DNA of 64,000 bases from JAEUKA01 sp044228505. GTDB lineage: Bacteria; Myxococcota_A; Polyangia; Palsa-1104; JAEUJZ01. Location: positions 1 to 64,000 of the forward strand of contig JBGAUT010000008.1 of NCBI GenBank assembly GCA_044228505.1, given 5' to 3'. Made by a program: the position numbers and the translations under genes. A model generated the notes under the pieces. The model was not told the origin of the DNA. It did not search any database and was given only the letters and a program-made list of their open reading frames with translations. This document shows positions 7,814 through 16,350 of the stretch, one piece after another. How positions within the stretch are numbered: position 1 is the stretch's first letter; each line of letters opens with the position of its first letter.

Positions 7814-9277
7814 CTATTGCCGCTGTAACAGTGCCACACATTCAATGTGCGGAGTTCCCGGATGCATGTCGTACGGCGTGACCTGTTGCGTCGCGTACCC
7901 ATGCTCACGCAACCAGATGAGGTCGCGCAGCAAGCTGCTCGGACTACAGCTCATATAGATAATGTAAGAAGGCGACACTGCGTGGAGTGCTTGCAGTGCG
8001 GCTTCTGTACAACCTCGGCGTGGCGGATTGATGAGCGCAACCAGTCGTCCGTCTGCTGTTTGCGAGCACAAGTCCACCTGGGGCAGCACCTCTTCCACTT
8101 TGCCCACGTAGAATCGCGCACGTTCAGGCGATAGTCCTGCGCTCGTTGCAGAAGCCTGTGCATCGGCAATCGAGGACGGGCTCAGCTCAATGCCAATCAG
8201 TCTCGCTCGCGGATGCTCTGCGAGCACCGTACGTCCCAGCCCGGATACCCCACAGTACAAATCCAGGATCGTTTCGGGCTCCAGGTGGGCAAGCAGCCTG
8301 GCGACATCGCGGTAGATAAGCCGCGCCACCTGCCGGTTGACCTGCAAAAAGGAACGGGCGGAAACCCGCAGTCTCACCTCTAGATCTTCCCAAAGAAAAG
8401 GTTCTCCAAACAGTACCTCGTCTGTGTCGACAGATCCCAGCTCGTGGTCGTCCTCAAGCCCGGCCTCCGAGCCTGCTGACCCACCGCTGGCTGAACCTGC
8501 GGGCAGCAGTGCATTGCCCCGGCTGGCGTTGTGATGCAGCACGACGGATTGGACGCACGTGTGCTGTCGCACCACCGCATCCACCAGCGCGGATAGTTGG
8601 ACGGGTCGATCCGCCATCACCAAGCTCACCTGGACCGCCCCACTGTCCACTTCACGCAACAGCAGGTAGCGCAGTGAGCCTTCCGCTGTCACCTCATCAT
8701 ACGGTGCAACACCAAGTGCAGCCGCTTGCTCTGCCACCGTTTTCGCCACCGCCATCAGCGTCTGCCGATTGGTCTGGCAGCCCGCGATGTCCAGCACGTT
8801 GTGCGAACGCGGAGCGAATGCACCCAGCAGAAGTTTTCGCTGTGGGTGGGAAGTCGCCACCAGTTTTACCCGCGTGCGATAGTCCCATGGGGAAGGTGCT
8901 GCGACGCAGGGGTTCACAGGAGCGCAAAGTGGTACCAACTCATCCCGGACCGTACGCGACTTCCAAGCGAGCTGCGCTTCGTACGAAAGGTGCAGCACCG
9001 CACAACCTCCGCACGGACCAAATCTGGAGCAGCTTGGTATGACCCGATCCTCGGAACATGTATTCCGTCGCTGAATCACCGCGTGCGCGGGTCCGCCATG
9101 GCGACTCACATGCTGCACCACCACGATTGCTTGTTCGGATGGAAGCAAGTTTCGCACATGAAGCGGTGAAGGAAGGTGTTCCGTGACCACTCCTGCTCCA
9201 CTTGGAGCAAGCTGACTTGCCATGACCTTGAGCTGCTGCCCTACGCGAAGCTTCATCACACCAGTTCCTTCACTCAT
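7814..9277 (-). CDS. rlmD: 23S rRNA (uracil-5-)-methyltransferase, RlmD/TrmA family
   Basis: SAM-dependent m5U methyltransferase of the RumA/TrmA class. A TRAM-like N-terminal beta domain is followed by the iron-sulfur cysteines (CSRFGPCGGC). Then come a methyltransferase fold with the SAM motif DLYCGVSGLG, the NPPRRG motif and the catalytic Cys in YMSCSPSS. ATG 9277 is chosen because GGAG lies six bases upstream; ATG 9256 is also possible, and the frame is open to 9343. The central insertion (about residues 250-280, rich in Gly, Ala, Ser and Glu) is unusual and probably a surface loop. It sits nine bases upstream of the metzincin gene on the same strand. Whether the target is U1939, U747 or another base cannot be told from sequence. 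Confidence 0.85.
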   Translation of the reverse strand: MSEGTGVMKLRVGQQLKVMASQLAPSGAGVVTEHLPSPLHVRNLLPSEQAIVVVQHVSRHGGPAHAVIQRRNTCSEDRVIPSCSRFGPCGGCAVLHLSYEAQLAWKSRTVRDELVPLCAPVNPCVAAPSPWDYRTRVKLVATSHPQRKLLLGAFAPRSHNVLDIAGCQTNRQTLMAVAKTVAEQAAALGVAPYDEVTAEGSLRYLLLREVDSGAVQVSLVMADRPVQLSALVDAVVRQHTCVQSVVLHHNASRGNALLPAGSASGGSAGSEAGLEDDHELGSVDTDEVLFGEPFLWEDLEVRLRVSARSFLQVNRQVARLIYRDVARLLAHLEPETILDLYCGVSGLGRTVLAEHPRARLIGIELSPSSIADAQASATSAGLSPERARFYVGKVEEVLPQVDLCSQTADGRLVALINPPRRGCTEAALQALHAVSPSYIIYMSCSPSSLLRDLIWLREHGYATQQVTPYDMHPGTPHIECVALLQRQ

Positions 9278-9352
9278 CACCGTCTCCATCCGCAGCCATT
9301 CCGCGACCGCATCCACCGTGTACACGGAGCCAGTCCGAACCACAAGGGGGGC

Positions 9353-9395
9353 CTCTGGGAATCATCCCAGAGCATTCCTTTTGCAAAAAAAGGAA
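9353..9395. promoter_or_regulatory. Two adjacent perfect hairpins between rlmD-like and H1-like genes
   Basis: CTCTGGGA (9353-9360) and TCCCAGAG (9365-9372) form an 8-bp stem with loop ATCA. It is followed at once by TTCCTTTT (9375-9382) and AAAAGGAA (9388-9395) with loop GCAAA. The genes on both sides diverge, so this lies in a shared promoter/leader region rather than at a gene end. Possible roles are a leader structure for the H1-like mRNA or repressor binding sites. Confidence 0.5.
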
Positions 9396-9475
9396 GGTAT
9401 CTGCTTGTACCTGAAACGCGAGTTGTGTAAGTTTCATCTCAGCGTGTATTAACGAAAGGAATTGGGGATAAGAAG

Positions 9476-10108
9476 ATGCCAAAGAAGACCTCCCGCACCA
9501 AAGCTGCTGCTACTAAGAAGGCTCCTGCTCGCCGTACTCCCGCTGCTGCCAAGCCGAAGACCTCGGCTCAGGAACTACAGCGGCTGGTTAGCCAGATGGT
9601 TGTGGAGCGGCAGCACCACATCGATTCGATTGCCGAAATTGATCAGACCTTCAAGGAGTTCGGCATCGCCTCTGCGGGAGCTGCTTCTGCCCGTGGTGGC
9701 AAGCGCGGCAAAGTGAAGGGCAAGGGTAAGTCGGCAACCGGAGAGGCCGCCGCGACCAAGCCTGCGAAGGCCCCGGCAAAGAAGGGCGGCCGCAAGGCTG
9801 GCAAGAAGGCTGCGGCTCCCAAGGCTGCGAAGGCTCCCAAGGCTCCCAAGGCTGCGAAGGCTCCCAAGAAGGCCAAGAGCCGCAAGGGAGTGAAGTCCGG
9901 CAAGTTCGAAATCACTGGGGATGAGCTCATCATCAGGTTCCTCCAGTCCACTGGTGGTGCTTCCACCGAAGAGATTCGCAAGCACTGGGAAACCAGTGGC
10001 CGTCGCGGCAAAGCCGAAAACAATCTCACCAACCTGGTGAAGTCGGGCAAGATCAAGCGCACCAAGATGACTGGCAAGCCCGGCAGCACCTACCAGGTTT
10101 CGGCCTAG
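9476..10108 (+). CDS. H1-like lysine/alanine-rich DNA-binding protein
   Basis: The 210-residue protein is highly basic. Residues 1-28 are KA/RT-rich; 30-62 form a predicted helix with QELQRLVSQMVVERQHHIDSI-type heptads. Residues 70-140 are KAPKAAK-type repeats like eukaryotic histone H1 tails. Residues 142-210 look like a small winged-helix-type globular domain (ELIIRFLQSTGGASTEEIRKHW ending in GSTYQV). The RBS is the purine-rich GAAAGGAA/AAGAAG upstream of ATG 9476. Proteins of this build occur in Myxococcota and Planctomycetes and are taken to compact DNA. The combination of tail, coiled segment and globular end is seen directly; the DNA role is inferred. Confidence 0.75.
   Translation: MPKKTSRTKAAATKKAPARRTPAAAKPKTSAQELQRLVSQMVVERQHHIDSIAEIDQTFKEFGIASAGAASARGGKRGKVKGKGKSATGEAAATKPAKAPAKKGGRKAGKKAAAPKAAKAPKAPKAAKAPKKAKSRKGVKSGKFEITGDELIIRFLQSTGGASTEEIRKHWETSGRRGKAENNLTNLVKSGKIKRTKMTGKPGSTYQVSA
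9813..9872 (+). repeat. Tandem AAGGCTCCC / AAGGCTGCG codon repeats
   Basis: Alternating 9-bp units encode the KAP/KAA tail of the H1-like protein. The near-identical codons (always AAG GCT) indicate slippage-driven expansion, so length variation between strains is likely. Confidence 0.7.
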
Positions 10109-10127
10109 TCTTCCTCTCTCCTTGATT

Positions 10128-10151
10128 GGTTCCCACTTCAGCGGAACCTTT
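10128..10151 (+). terminator. Possible terminator after the H1-like gene
   Basis: GGTTCC (10128-10133) pairs with GGAACC (10143-10148) across a nine-base loop, followed by TTT. It lies 20 bases after the stop. The stem is short and the T run weak. Confidence 0.35.
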
Positions 10152-10269
10152 CCCGGCGCTTCATCGGAGTGATTGCCATGGCATACCACTTTGAGCATTC
10201 CGCAGCGCCCACCTCACGCAATGTGGACAGATTGTCCACTGCCTCCAATCACCACACAGGACACAAACC

Positions 10270-10581
10270 ATGTCGGAACGGCTCGAAGAGCTGAAGCGTT
10301 TCGTTGAACTGATGCCTGGGGATCCGTTTCCGCTCTATGGGCTTGCTCTCGAGCAGCGCAGCCAAGGGAACTTTGCCGAGGCAGCCGCAAGTTTTGAGTC
10401 ACTGATGGCTAAGCATCCCAGCTACGTCCCGCAGTACCTGATGTATGGAAAGCTGTTGGCTGGCGAGCTAGGTGATTCCCAGAAAGCCAAAGCGGTTCTG
10501 CAGCTCGGCGTAGAGAAAGCACAGCAAGCCGGCAACCGCCACGCTCTTGGAGAGCTACTGTCCGAACTCGAGGCGCTGTGA
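10270..10581 (+). CDS. Small tetratricopeptide repeat protein
   Basis: A 103-residue cytoplasmic protein made almost wholly of TPR-like helical pairs: PGDPFPLYGLALEQRSQGNFAEAAASFESLMAKHPSY, then PQYLMYGKLLAGELGDSQKAKAVLQLGVEKAQQAG. No signal peptide or catalytic motif is present. It probably mediates protein contacts; partner unknown. It lies 81 bases upstream of sodC on the same strand and 161 bases after the H1-like gene. Similar short TPR proteins are common in Myxococcota. Confidence 0.7.
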   Translation: MSERLEELKRFVELMPGDPFPLYGLALEQRSQGNFAEAAASFESLMAKHPSYVPQYLMYGKLLAGELGDSQKAKAVLQLGVEKAQQAGNRHALGELLSELEAL

Positions 10582-10662
10582 AGCAGAAGCGCTGCACACC
10601 CTGACCAATTGTTCCCAGATCTGAGACACTGCTCTGGATCTGCACTGCAAGGAGTAGAACTG

Positions 10663-11226
10663 ATGAAGCTCACGCACAACACCGGTCTTTGGGGATTCCT
10701 CTTTGGGTGCTGTCTACTCGCCACTAGTACGGGTTGTCCGGGACCGCAGGTCAAGCCAGGTGGTGGTGATTCGGGGGCCAAGGCCGATGCGGTCGCGACG
10801 CTCGAAGCACGCAGCGGCAGCACGATCACCGGTGACGCCACCTTTACCCAAGAAGCAGAAACAATCCGCGTCGTCGTCAACGTCAAAGGTGCCACCCCGG
10901 GTGAGCACGGTCTTCACATCCACGACAAGGGTGACTGCTCAGCAGCGGACGCTGCTTCAGCCGGTCCGCACTTCAACCCGCAGAAAATGGATCACGGTGG
11001 GATGGATCAGAACCCGCGACACGCAGGTGATCTCGGGAACATCACGATTGCTGCGGATGGAACTGGTCGCTTGGAGGCCGTCCTAAAGGGAATCACGGTG
11101 ATAGCAGGAGAGACGTCGGTGGTAGGGCGTGCGATTGTACTGCACGAGAAGCCGGACGATCTTCGCACGCAGCCTTCGGGAAACTCCGGTGCGCGCATCG
11201 GCTGTGGTGTCATTACAAGTAAGTGA
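10663..11226 (+). CDS. sodC: Superoxide dismutase [Cu-Zn], lipoprotein
   Basis: Start ATG 10663 follows AAGGAG (10649-10654) by eight bases. The signal peptide ends in LLATSTGC, a lipobox, so the enzyme is anchored in the envelope. Copper/zinc ligands of SodC are visible: HIH in GLHIHDKGDC, H in GPHFNP, H and D in RHAGDLGN, and H in VLHEKPDD. The two structural cysteines (KGDC and IGCG) form the conserved disulfide. It converts superoxide to peroxide and oxygen in the periplasm or at the surface. Length 187 residues is normal for bacterial SodC. The stop lies 33 bases from the convergent sigma-factor gene's stop. Confidence 0.92.
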   Translation: MKLTHNTGLWGFLFGCCLLATSTGCPGPQVKPGGGDSGAKADAVATLEARSGSTITGDATFTQEAETIRVVVNVKGATPGEHGLHIHDKGDCSAADAASAGPHFNPQKMDHGGMDQNPRHAGDLGNITIAADGTGRLEAVLKGITVIAGETSVVGRAIVLHEKPDDLRTQPSGNSGARIGCGVITSK

Positions 11227-11259
11227 GTGCCGCGAAACGGCTTCCCTCATTCCCCAATG

Positions 11260-12873
11260 CTATGGCTCGACAAACGACTTAAGGTGCCGAGAGTTTGCGG
11301 CGTGTCGCAGCTTGCGCAGCGCTTGAACTTCGATTTGACGAATCCGCTCGCGTGACAAACCGAAGTTCTGTCCGATTTCCTCCAGGGTCTTGTCCCCCTC
11401 CTGCTCAATCCCATAACGCATCCGCAAGATCCGGCGCTCGCGCACGGGGAGCAGCTTGAGCACCGCTCGCGTCTGATGCACAAGTGTGGCATCGATCAAA
11501 GAATCCGAAGGTGAAGGAAGATTCGGATCTTCAATCATGTCACCGAGGTTTGATCCTTCTCGCACCGGACTCGGTGTCTCTAGTGACAGCGGCTCCCGCG
11601 AGGCGACTTTTAGCACCTGGCGGACCTTGCTCAGCGGCAAGTTGCTCGCTTCGGCAATCTCCTCAGGACTCGGATCACGGCCAATCTGGCGAGATAGCTC
11701 GTTTGTAATCCGGAACAGCTTGCGCGCTGTCTCGAAGACATGAACCGGTATACGAATCGTTCTCGACTGGTCGAAGATGCCTCGGGTGATCGCCTGACGG
11801 ATCCACCATGTCGCGTACGTCGAGAACTTGTAGCCGCGCTGGTACTCAAATTTGTCCACGGCGCGCATCAGTCCCAGGTTGCCTTCCTGAATCAAGTCTA
11901 GAAACTGCATCCCGTGATTGGTGTACTTCTTGGCAATGGACACCACGAGTCGGAGGTTCGCCTCCAGCAGTTCCCGACGAGCCCGATTCGCCAATCGTTC
12001 TCCAAGTGAGATTTCATCACAGAGCTTCACCAACTCCGAATGCTCAAGGCGCGACTCTCGCTCCAGCTTGGCAATTTCGGCGAGTGTCTCATCTGCCTCT
12101 CGCTGCAGTGCGGTGAGTTCTTCTCCACGAAGACCCAACTTGCGATAGAGGGAGCGTCTTTGTGCTTCGCTCTGTTTGTCGAGGTCAACGACGAGCGAGC
12201 GCAGCGCTGCCACCGGCATTCCCGCACGCGACTCGAGCTGCCTGAGACTGTGCTCCATCTGACCGGCTTTCTCGGCCATCGTCTTTGCGCGTTCCGAAAG
12301 CGCCTCTATCAGACGGGGATGGAACCGAATCGAGGCGACTTCCTCAACCAGTTGGTCGCGAAGCTGACCGAGCTGCAGAGTCACTTGCTGTCGACGACCT
12401 GCGGAAATCGGCCGTCGCGAACGCAGCAGCCTTTGCTTCTTCTGGATCTCTGCGTAACGACTGGCAATTGCATCAAACTGTGAGATCAGTCGCTGCAAAC
12501 AGAGCGCATCGTGTGCCTCGGCATCAGGATCCTCCTCCTGATCCACTTCCGAATCGGAAACGACATCACGAACCCGCAGCGTACCTGTCAGCAGTCTTTC
12601 CTTCACAGCCAGTAGCTCAACCATCGACTGATGGCAGGACAGGACCGCGAGCAAAACCAGCCGCTTCCCTTCCGCCATGCGTCGACCTACCGCCACTTCT
12701 CCCTCTCGCGTCAGCAGCGGAACATCTCCCAGTCGTTTCAGATACATCCGTACCGGGTCGTTGGTGGGTCCGCCCTCTTCCTCATGAACGGGTTCCGGCT
12801 CATGGAGTTCATGCTCCAGCGACTCAGCATCGTCTACATCGTTTCGTGCCAGTGCATCTTGATAACGACTCAT
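11260..12873 (-). CDS. rpoD: RNA polymerase primary-type sigma-70 factor
   Basis: Region 1.2 (DPVRMYLKRLGDVPLL, residues 39-70) comes directly after a 38-residue acidic N-terminus, so no region 1.1 is visible. A long non-conserved region spans about 100-300. Regions 2.1-2.4 (305-378) include the core-binding and -10 recognition helices with WWIRQAITR. Region 3 and region 4.2 (LSRERIRQIEVQALRKLRH) follow, keeping the -35 contact residues. Just after the -10 helix the text reads GIFDQS where E. coli RpoD has SIADQA. The C-terminal LKSF echoes the primary-sigma LRSF ending. The RBS is GGAG nine bases before ATG 12873. It could be the housekeeping factor or a close group 2 paralogue; the neighbourhood does not settle this. 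Confidence 0.88.
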   Translation of the reverse strand: MSRYQDALARNDVDDAESLEHELHEPEPVHEEEGGPTNDPVRMYLKRLGDVPLLTREGEVAVGRRMAEGKRLVLLAVLSCHQSMVELLAVKERLLTGTLRVRDVVSDSEVDQEEDPDAEAHDALCLQRLISQFDAIASRYAEIQKKQRLLRSRRPISAGRRQQVTLQLGQLRDQLVEEVASIRFHPRLIEALSERAKTMAEKAGQMEHSLRQLESRAGMPVAALRSLVVDLDKQSEAQRRSLYRKLGLRGEELTALQREADETLAEIAKLERESRLEHSELVKLCDEISLGERLANRARRELLEANLRLVVSIAKKYTNHGMQFLDLIQEGNLGLMRAVDKFEYQRGYKFSTYATWWIRQAITRGIFDQSRTIRIPVHVFETARKLFRITNELSRQIGRDPSPEEIAEASNLPLSKVRQVLKVASREPLSLETPSPVREGSNLGDMIEDPNLPSPSDSLIDATLVHQTRAVLKLLPVRERRILRMRYGIEQEGDKTLEEIGQNFGLSRERIRQIEVQALRKLRHAANSRHLKSFVEP

Positions 12874-13165
12874 AGGCTCGTCTCCGGGGCACTAGCCCCT
12901 GCTTAAGGTCAATCTTCCGCTCGACGGACACTTTGCCCACGAGCAGCCGCGTCACCTCTGTTGTACGTTCCCGCTACGGACTGCAACCTTCTGGCCTTCG
13001 CACTACTTCTGCATTGGACGTCCAGTCACCACACCGCCTTCTATCCGCACGAACTTCTCTTCTAAAGGTGCCGAACCTACCGATTCCTCACGGTGTCTCA
13101 GATTTCCTAACCCTCAACCCCATACGCACCAGACGATCGAACTGGGAGCAGGTGAAGCGCTGCTT
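12874..13165. promoter_or_regulatory. Divergent promoter region between rpoD-type gene and rnr
   Basis: This 292-bp gap must carry promoters for both divergent genes. Its codon pattern does not support a gene. Base composition is lower in G on the plus strand and pyrimidine-rich. I could not assign -35/-10 elements. If rnr truly begins at GTG 13364, the non-coding part is about 490 bp. Confidence 0.4.
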
Positions 13166-15916
13166 GTGATCCTTGTAACAAGCGTAGACCTCGAAACCTT
13201 CCCCGCAAGGCGAACATCAAGTTGTCGTGATCTATCGAGCGCTTTTCGTAGACATGCCTTGCGCACAGATAATTCCGATCTAAGATTCGTAGTCTTTGTC
13301 GTCACGAGCTCGCTCCTTTCGGTCCGTGCTCCCTTATCAACGCTTCAACCTTCCTTCCGATCCGTGTCCGTAAAATCAGACGTAGAATCCGAGGACAGAG
13401 TTCCTTCTGTCAGCACCCCTTTCGCTCTCCAACCCCAACCGTCCACTGGTGCTGCTGAACGCACGATCGACTTAGCTTCGAACGACGCAGTGAGTGCCGA
13501 TGGCATCCTTCGGCTTCTCAGCAACTCCAGTCATCCCCTCGGCATGAAAGCGACGGAGATCGTCGAACGCAGTGGGGCCGACAAGAAAACCCGCCATCGC
13601 GTTCGCCGGCTCCTCGCTGAGCTCATCGAAGCCGGACAGATCGAGCGCGGTCCCGGGAAACGCTATTCGCTCTCTGGCACCGTCGCTCTCGAGCAAGTGG
13701 TGCCAGTGCCTGCGTTCGCGAAACCCGATGTAGCATCTCGCCCACCAGTCCCGACACCTGCGCTGCCACCCCTACCTGCCGATACAGTGTACGGGAGAAT
13801 CTTGGTTCATCCTGGCGGCTTTGGTTTCGTGCAGCGTGACGACGGTGGCGACAACGTGTTCGTGGCAGCGCGCTACCGAGGCGTGGCCATGGATCGAGAC
13901 AAAGTCGCGCTCAAGATCTGGCAAGGCTTCCGTGGCCCAGAGGGTCGTGTCCTTTCCATCATCGAGCGAGGCCGAGCCCGACTCACCGGCACTGTTGAAA
14001 TCATCGCGTACCAAGCGATGCTCCGACCCGACGATCCGCGCATCCAGGCTCGGGTATTTCTCGAAGGTGAAACGCCAAGCAGTGCGGTCGGGAAGGCCGT
14101 AGTCGCCGAGATCACCGAATACCCGCAGAGTGAACGTGAGCCCATGTGCGCTCGCTTGCTCGCGATACTCGGCGCACCCGACGATCCCAAGACCGAGATC
14201 GAAAAAATCCTGGCCTGTGAAGAGGTCGAGGAAAAATTCCCTGCGGCGGTTCAGGCTGAAGCGACCACCGTGCCAGAATTTGTCACCGAAGCCGACGTGG
14301 TCAATCGCGAGGATCTCCGTCACGTACCGTTTGTCACCATCGATCCCGAGACGGCTCGCGACTTTGATGATGCAGTGTGCGTTGAGCTGGGACCGGAACC
14401 GGGACTCCTCCGTTTGTGGGTAGCCGTCGCTGATGTCTCCCACTATGTACGGCCAGGTACAGCCACCGATCGCGAGGCAGAGCGGCGCGGCGTGTCGGTG
14501 TATCTACCGGATCGCGTCGTGTCGATGCTGCCATTGCCGCTGTCGGCCGGAATCTGTTCGCTCAATCCCAAAGTCGAGCGGCTGGCAATGGTGGCTCGGC
14601 TTGATATCGATAGGCACGGCTTTGTCGTCGGACGCAAGCTGATGGCGGCGGTGATTCGATCACGAGCGCGCTTTGACTATGCGGGAGTAGCGACGGTGCT
14701 GTTTGGCGAGCCAAGCAGCAAACACGAACACTATCAAGCCTTTCTGCCACAGCTCAAGCTGCTGCAGGAGGTGGCAGCGCGTCTACGTGGCCAGCGCGAG
14801 CGACGAGGCGGACTCGACTTCGACTTGCCTGAAGCAAAGGTCATCCTAGCGGCGGACGATCCACGCCTGGTGGTGACGGTGAAGCGCTCGCGAGCCGACG
14901 CGCTGGTGCGGCGCGCCTATCAGATGATCGAAGATGCGATGCTCGCGGCAAACGAAGCCATCGCCGAGTACTTTGCCGAGCGAGGACTCGATGTGCTTTG
15001 GCGAATTCATGCGCCTCCTCGCCGAGAACCGCTGGAACGACTGGCGGAGCTGGCGACGAGCTTTGGCTTCCCGATCGATCCCGAGTCAGCCGACGATCCG
15101 CTGGTCCTGCGCACGTTTCTGGAAACGATCAAAGGTCAGGCGTGCGAGCGGTCGCTGTCGTATTTGGTGCTGCGCTCTCTTAATCAAGCGGTGTACTCCG
15201 TCGACAATGTCGGGCACTTCGGCTTGGGAGCACGTCGCTACCTACACTTTACGTCGCCGATTCGTCGGTATCCCGACCTCGTCATCCATCGGCTGCTGAA
15301 GCTGATGTTGCAGCAAGAGTCGCTACCCGCTGGCAAGGTCTACGGCGAGTGGCCGCCTCGCAAAGAGATGAAGCTGTGGGCCGATGATTCATCGCTGCGT
15401 GAGAGACGAGCGATGGAAGTCGAGCGCCAAGTGGTCGATCTGTATCGAGCGCTGCTGATGCGGGAGCGCATCGGCGAGGAGTTTTCGGGAAGCATCTCCG
15501 GCGTGACCACGGCCGGCCTGTTCATCGAAATCGACGAGCCGTATGTGGAGGGCCTGGTTCGCAGCGAGCGACTGGACGAAGACTACGAGCTTAACGAAAA
15601 GACGCTGCGCTACGAAGCGCCTCGACTCGGCAAGAGTCTTGGCCTGGGCGATCAGGTTCGGGTTCGGATTGACTCGGTGTCGGTGCCGCAGAGGCGAATT
15701 GAACTGTCGCTGCTCGGTGCGGAGTCGACGGTACCAATGGCGAAGAAAATCGCCCACGCGAAGAGCAAAGCCGCCCCAGGCTCGAAGAAATCGCCGCATG
15801 AAAAGAGTCGCTCGGGCAAATCGGATCGGTCTCACGACAGAAAATCGAAGTCCTCAGAGCCCAAGCGCAACGCCAAGTCCGATTCAAAAAAGGGCGGCCG
15901 CAAGCCAAAGCGTTGA
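13166..15916 (+). CDS. rnr: Ribonuclease R
   Basis: A 3'-5' exoribonuclease of the RNB family. An N-terminal winged helix (ADGILRLLSNSSHPLGMKATEIVER, about residues 110-170) precedes the cold-shock domains (GRILVHPGGFGFVQRDDGGDNVFV). The RNB catalytic domain has the aspartates in IDPETARDFDDAV, and ends at HFTSPIRRYPDLVIHR. An S1 domain (GSISGVTTAGLFIEI) and a Lys/Ser-rich tail of about 50 residues follow. The start is uncertain: GTG 13166 has AGGTGAAG eight bases upstream, but the first 66 residues look unlike any RNase R, and GTG 13364 is an alternative. It acts in RNA turnover and rRNA/tmRNA quality control. queF follows 72 bases later. Confidence 0.88.
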   Translation: MILVTSVDLETFPARRTSSCRDLSSAFRRHALRTDNSDLRFVVFVVTSSLLSVRAPLSTLQPSFRSVSVKSDVESEDRVPSVSTPFALQPQPSTGAAERTIDLASNDAVSADGILRLLSNSSHPLGMKATEIVERSGADKKTRHRVRRLLAELIEAGQIERGPGKRYSLSGTVALEQVVPVPAFAKPDVASRPPVPTPALPPLPADTVYGRILVHPGGFGFVQRDDGGDNVFVAARYRGVAMDRDKVALKIWQGFRGPEGRVLSIIERGRARLTGTVEIIAYQAMLRPDDPRIQARVFLEGETPSSAVGKAVVAEITEYPQSEREPMCARLLAILGAPDDPKTEIEKILACEEVEEKFPAAVQAEATTVPEFVTEADVVNREDLRHVPFVTIDPETARDFDDAVCVELGPEPGLLRLWVAVADVSHYVRPGTATDREAERRGVSVYLPDRVVSMLPLPLSAGICSLNPKVERLAMVARLDIDRHGFVVGRKLMAAVIRSRARFDYAGVATVLFGEPSSKHEHYQAFLPQLKLLQEVAARLRGQRERRGGLDFDLPEAKVILAADDPRLVVTVKRSRADALVRRAYQMIEDAMLAANEAIAEYFAERGLDVLWRIHAPPRREPLERLAELATSFGFPIDPESADDPLVLRTFLETIKGQACERSLSYLVLRSLNQAVYSVDNVGHFGLGARRYLHFTSPIRRYPDLVIHRLLKLMLQQESLPAGKVYGEWPPRKEMKLWADDSSLRERRAMEVERQVVDLYRALLMRERIGEEFSGSISGVTTAGLFIEIDEPYVEGLVRSERLDEDYELNEKTLRYEAPRLGKSLGLGDQVRVRIDSVSVPQRRIELSLLGAESTVPMAKKIAHAKSKAAPGSKKSPHEKSRSGKSDRSHDRKSKSSEPKRNAKSDSKKGGRKPKR

Positions 15917-15988
15917 CCGCGCACTTTTCCCACAAGCGGCGCAGCGAGGTCTTTACAGAAGCGTCGCCGCCGACTATGAATCCCGGCC

Positions 15989-16345
15989 ATGGCGTCCCGC
16001 CCCTCCAAAAACCTTGAGACGTTCGCGAACCCACGTCCCGGTCGCGATTACGAAATTCGCTTTGACTGCCCCGAGTTCACCTGTCTGTGCCCACTGACCG
16101 GCCAGCCGGACTTTGCGACGTTTTGCATCAGTTATGTGCCGGGCGAGCTGTGCATCGAGCTGAAGTCGCTCAAGATGTACCTGTGGTCGTACCGCGACGA
16201 AGGGGCCTTTCACGAAAAAGTCACCAACCAGATCGCCGACGACATCATCGCCGCCATCAAGCCTCGTCGGCTCCGCGTCGAAGGTGACTTCGCGGTCCGT
16301 GGTGGCATCGGCACCGTGATCGTCGTCGAGCACGAGGCCAGCTAG
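15989..16345 (+). CDS. queF: NADPH-dependent 7-cyano-7-deazaguanine reductase
   Basis: A 118-residue short-form (YkvM-type) QueF. The catalytic Cys and Asp lie in CPLTGQPDFATF near residues 33-44. The family motif ELKSLKMYLWSYRDEGAFHE binds preQ0 and NADPH. The enzyme reduces the nitrile of preQ0 to the amine of preQ1, the last step before queuosine insertion into tRNA. It lies between rnr and mutY, with a five-base gap to mutY, suggesting a small RNA/DNA maintenance operon. No other queuosine gene is in the window. Confidence 0.92.
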   Translation: MASRPSKNLETFANPRPGRDYEIRFDCPEFTCLCPLTGQPDFATFCISYVPGELCIELKSLKMYLWSYRDEGAFHEKVTNQIADDIIAAIKPRRLRVEGDFAVRGGIGTVIVVEHEAS

Positions 16346-16350
16346 GAGCA

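Noticed and set aside
11229..11245. GCCG/CGGC hairpin between sodC and the sigma-factor gene
   Set aside because: Stem of only four pairs and no T run; too weak to call a terminator.
12933..13169. Small ORF of 78 codons between rpoD-type gene and rnr
   Set aside because: No RBS or codon bias; it lies in the divergent promoter region.
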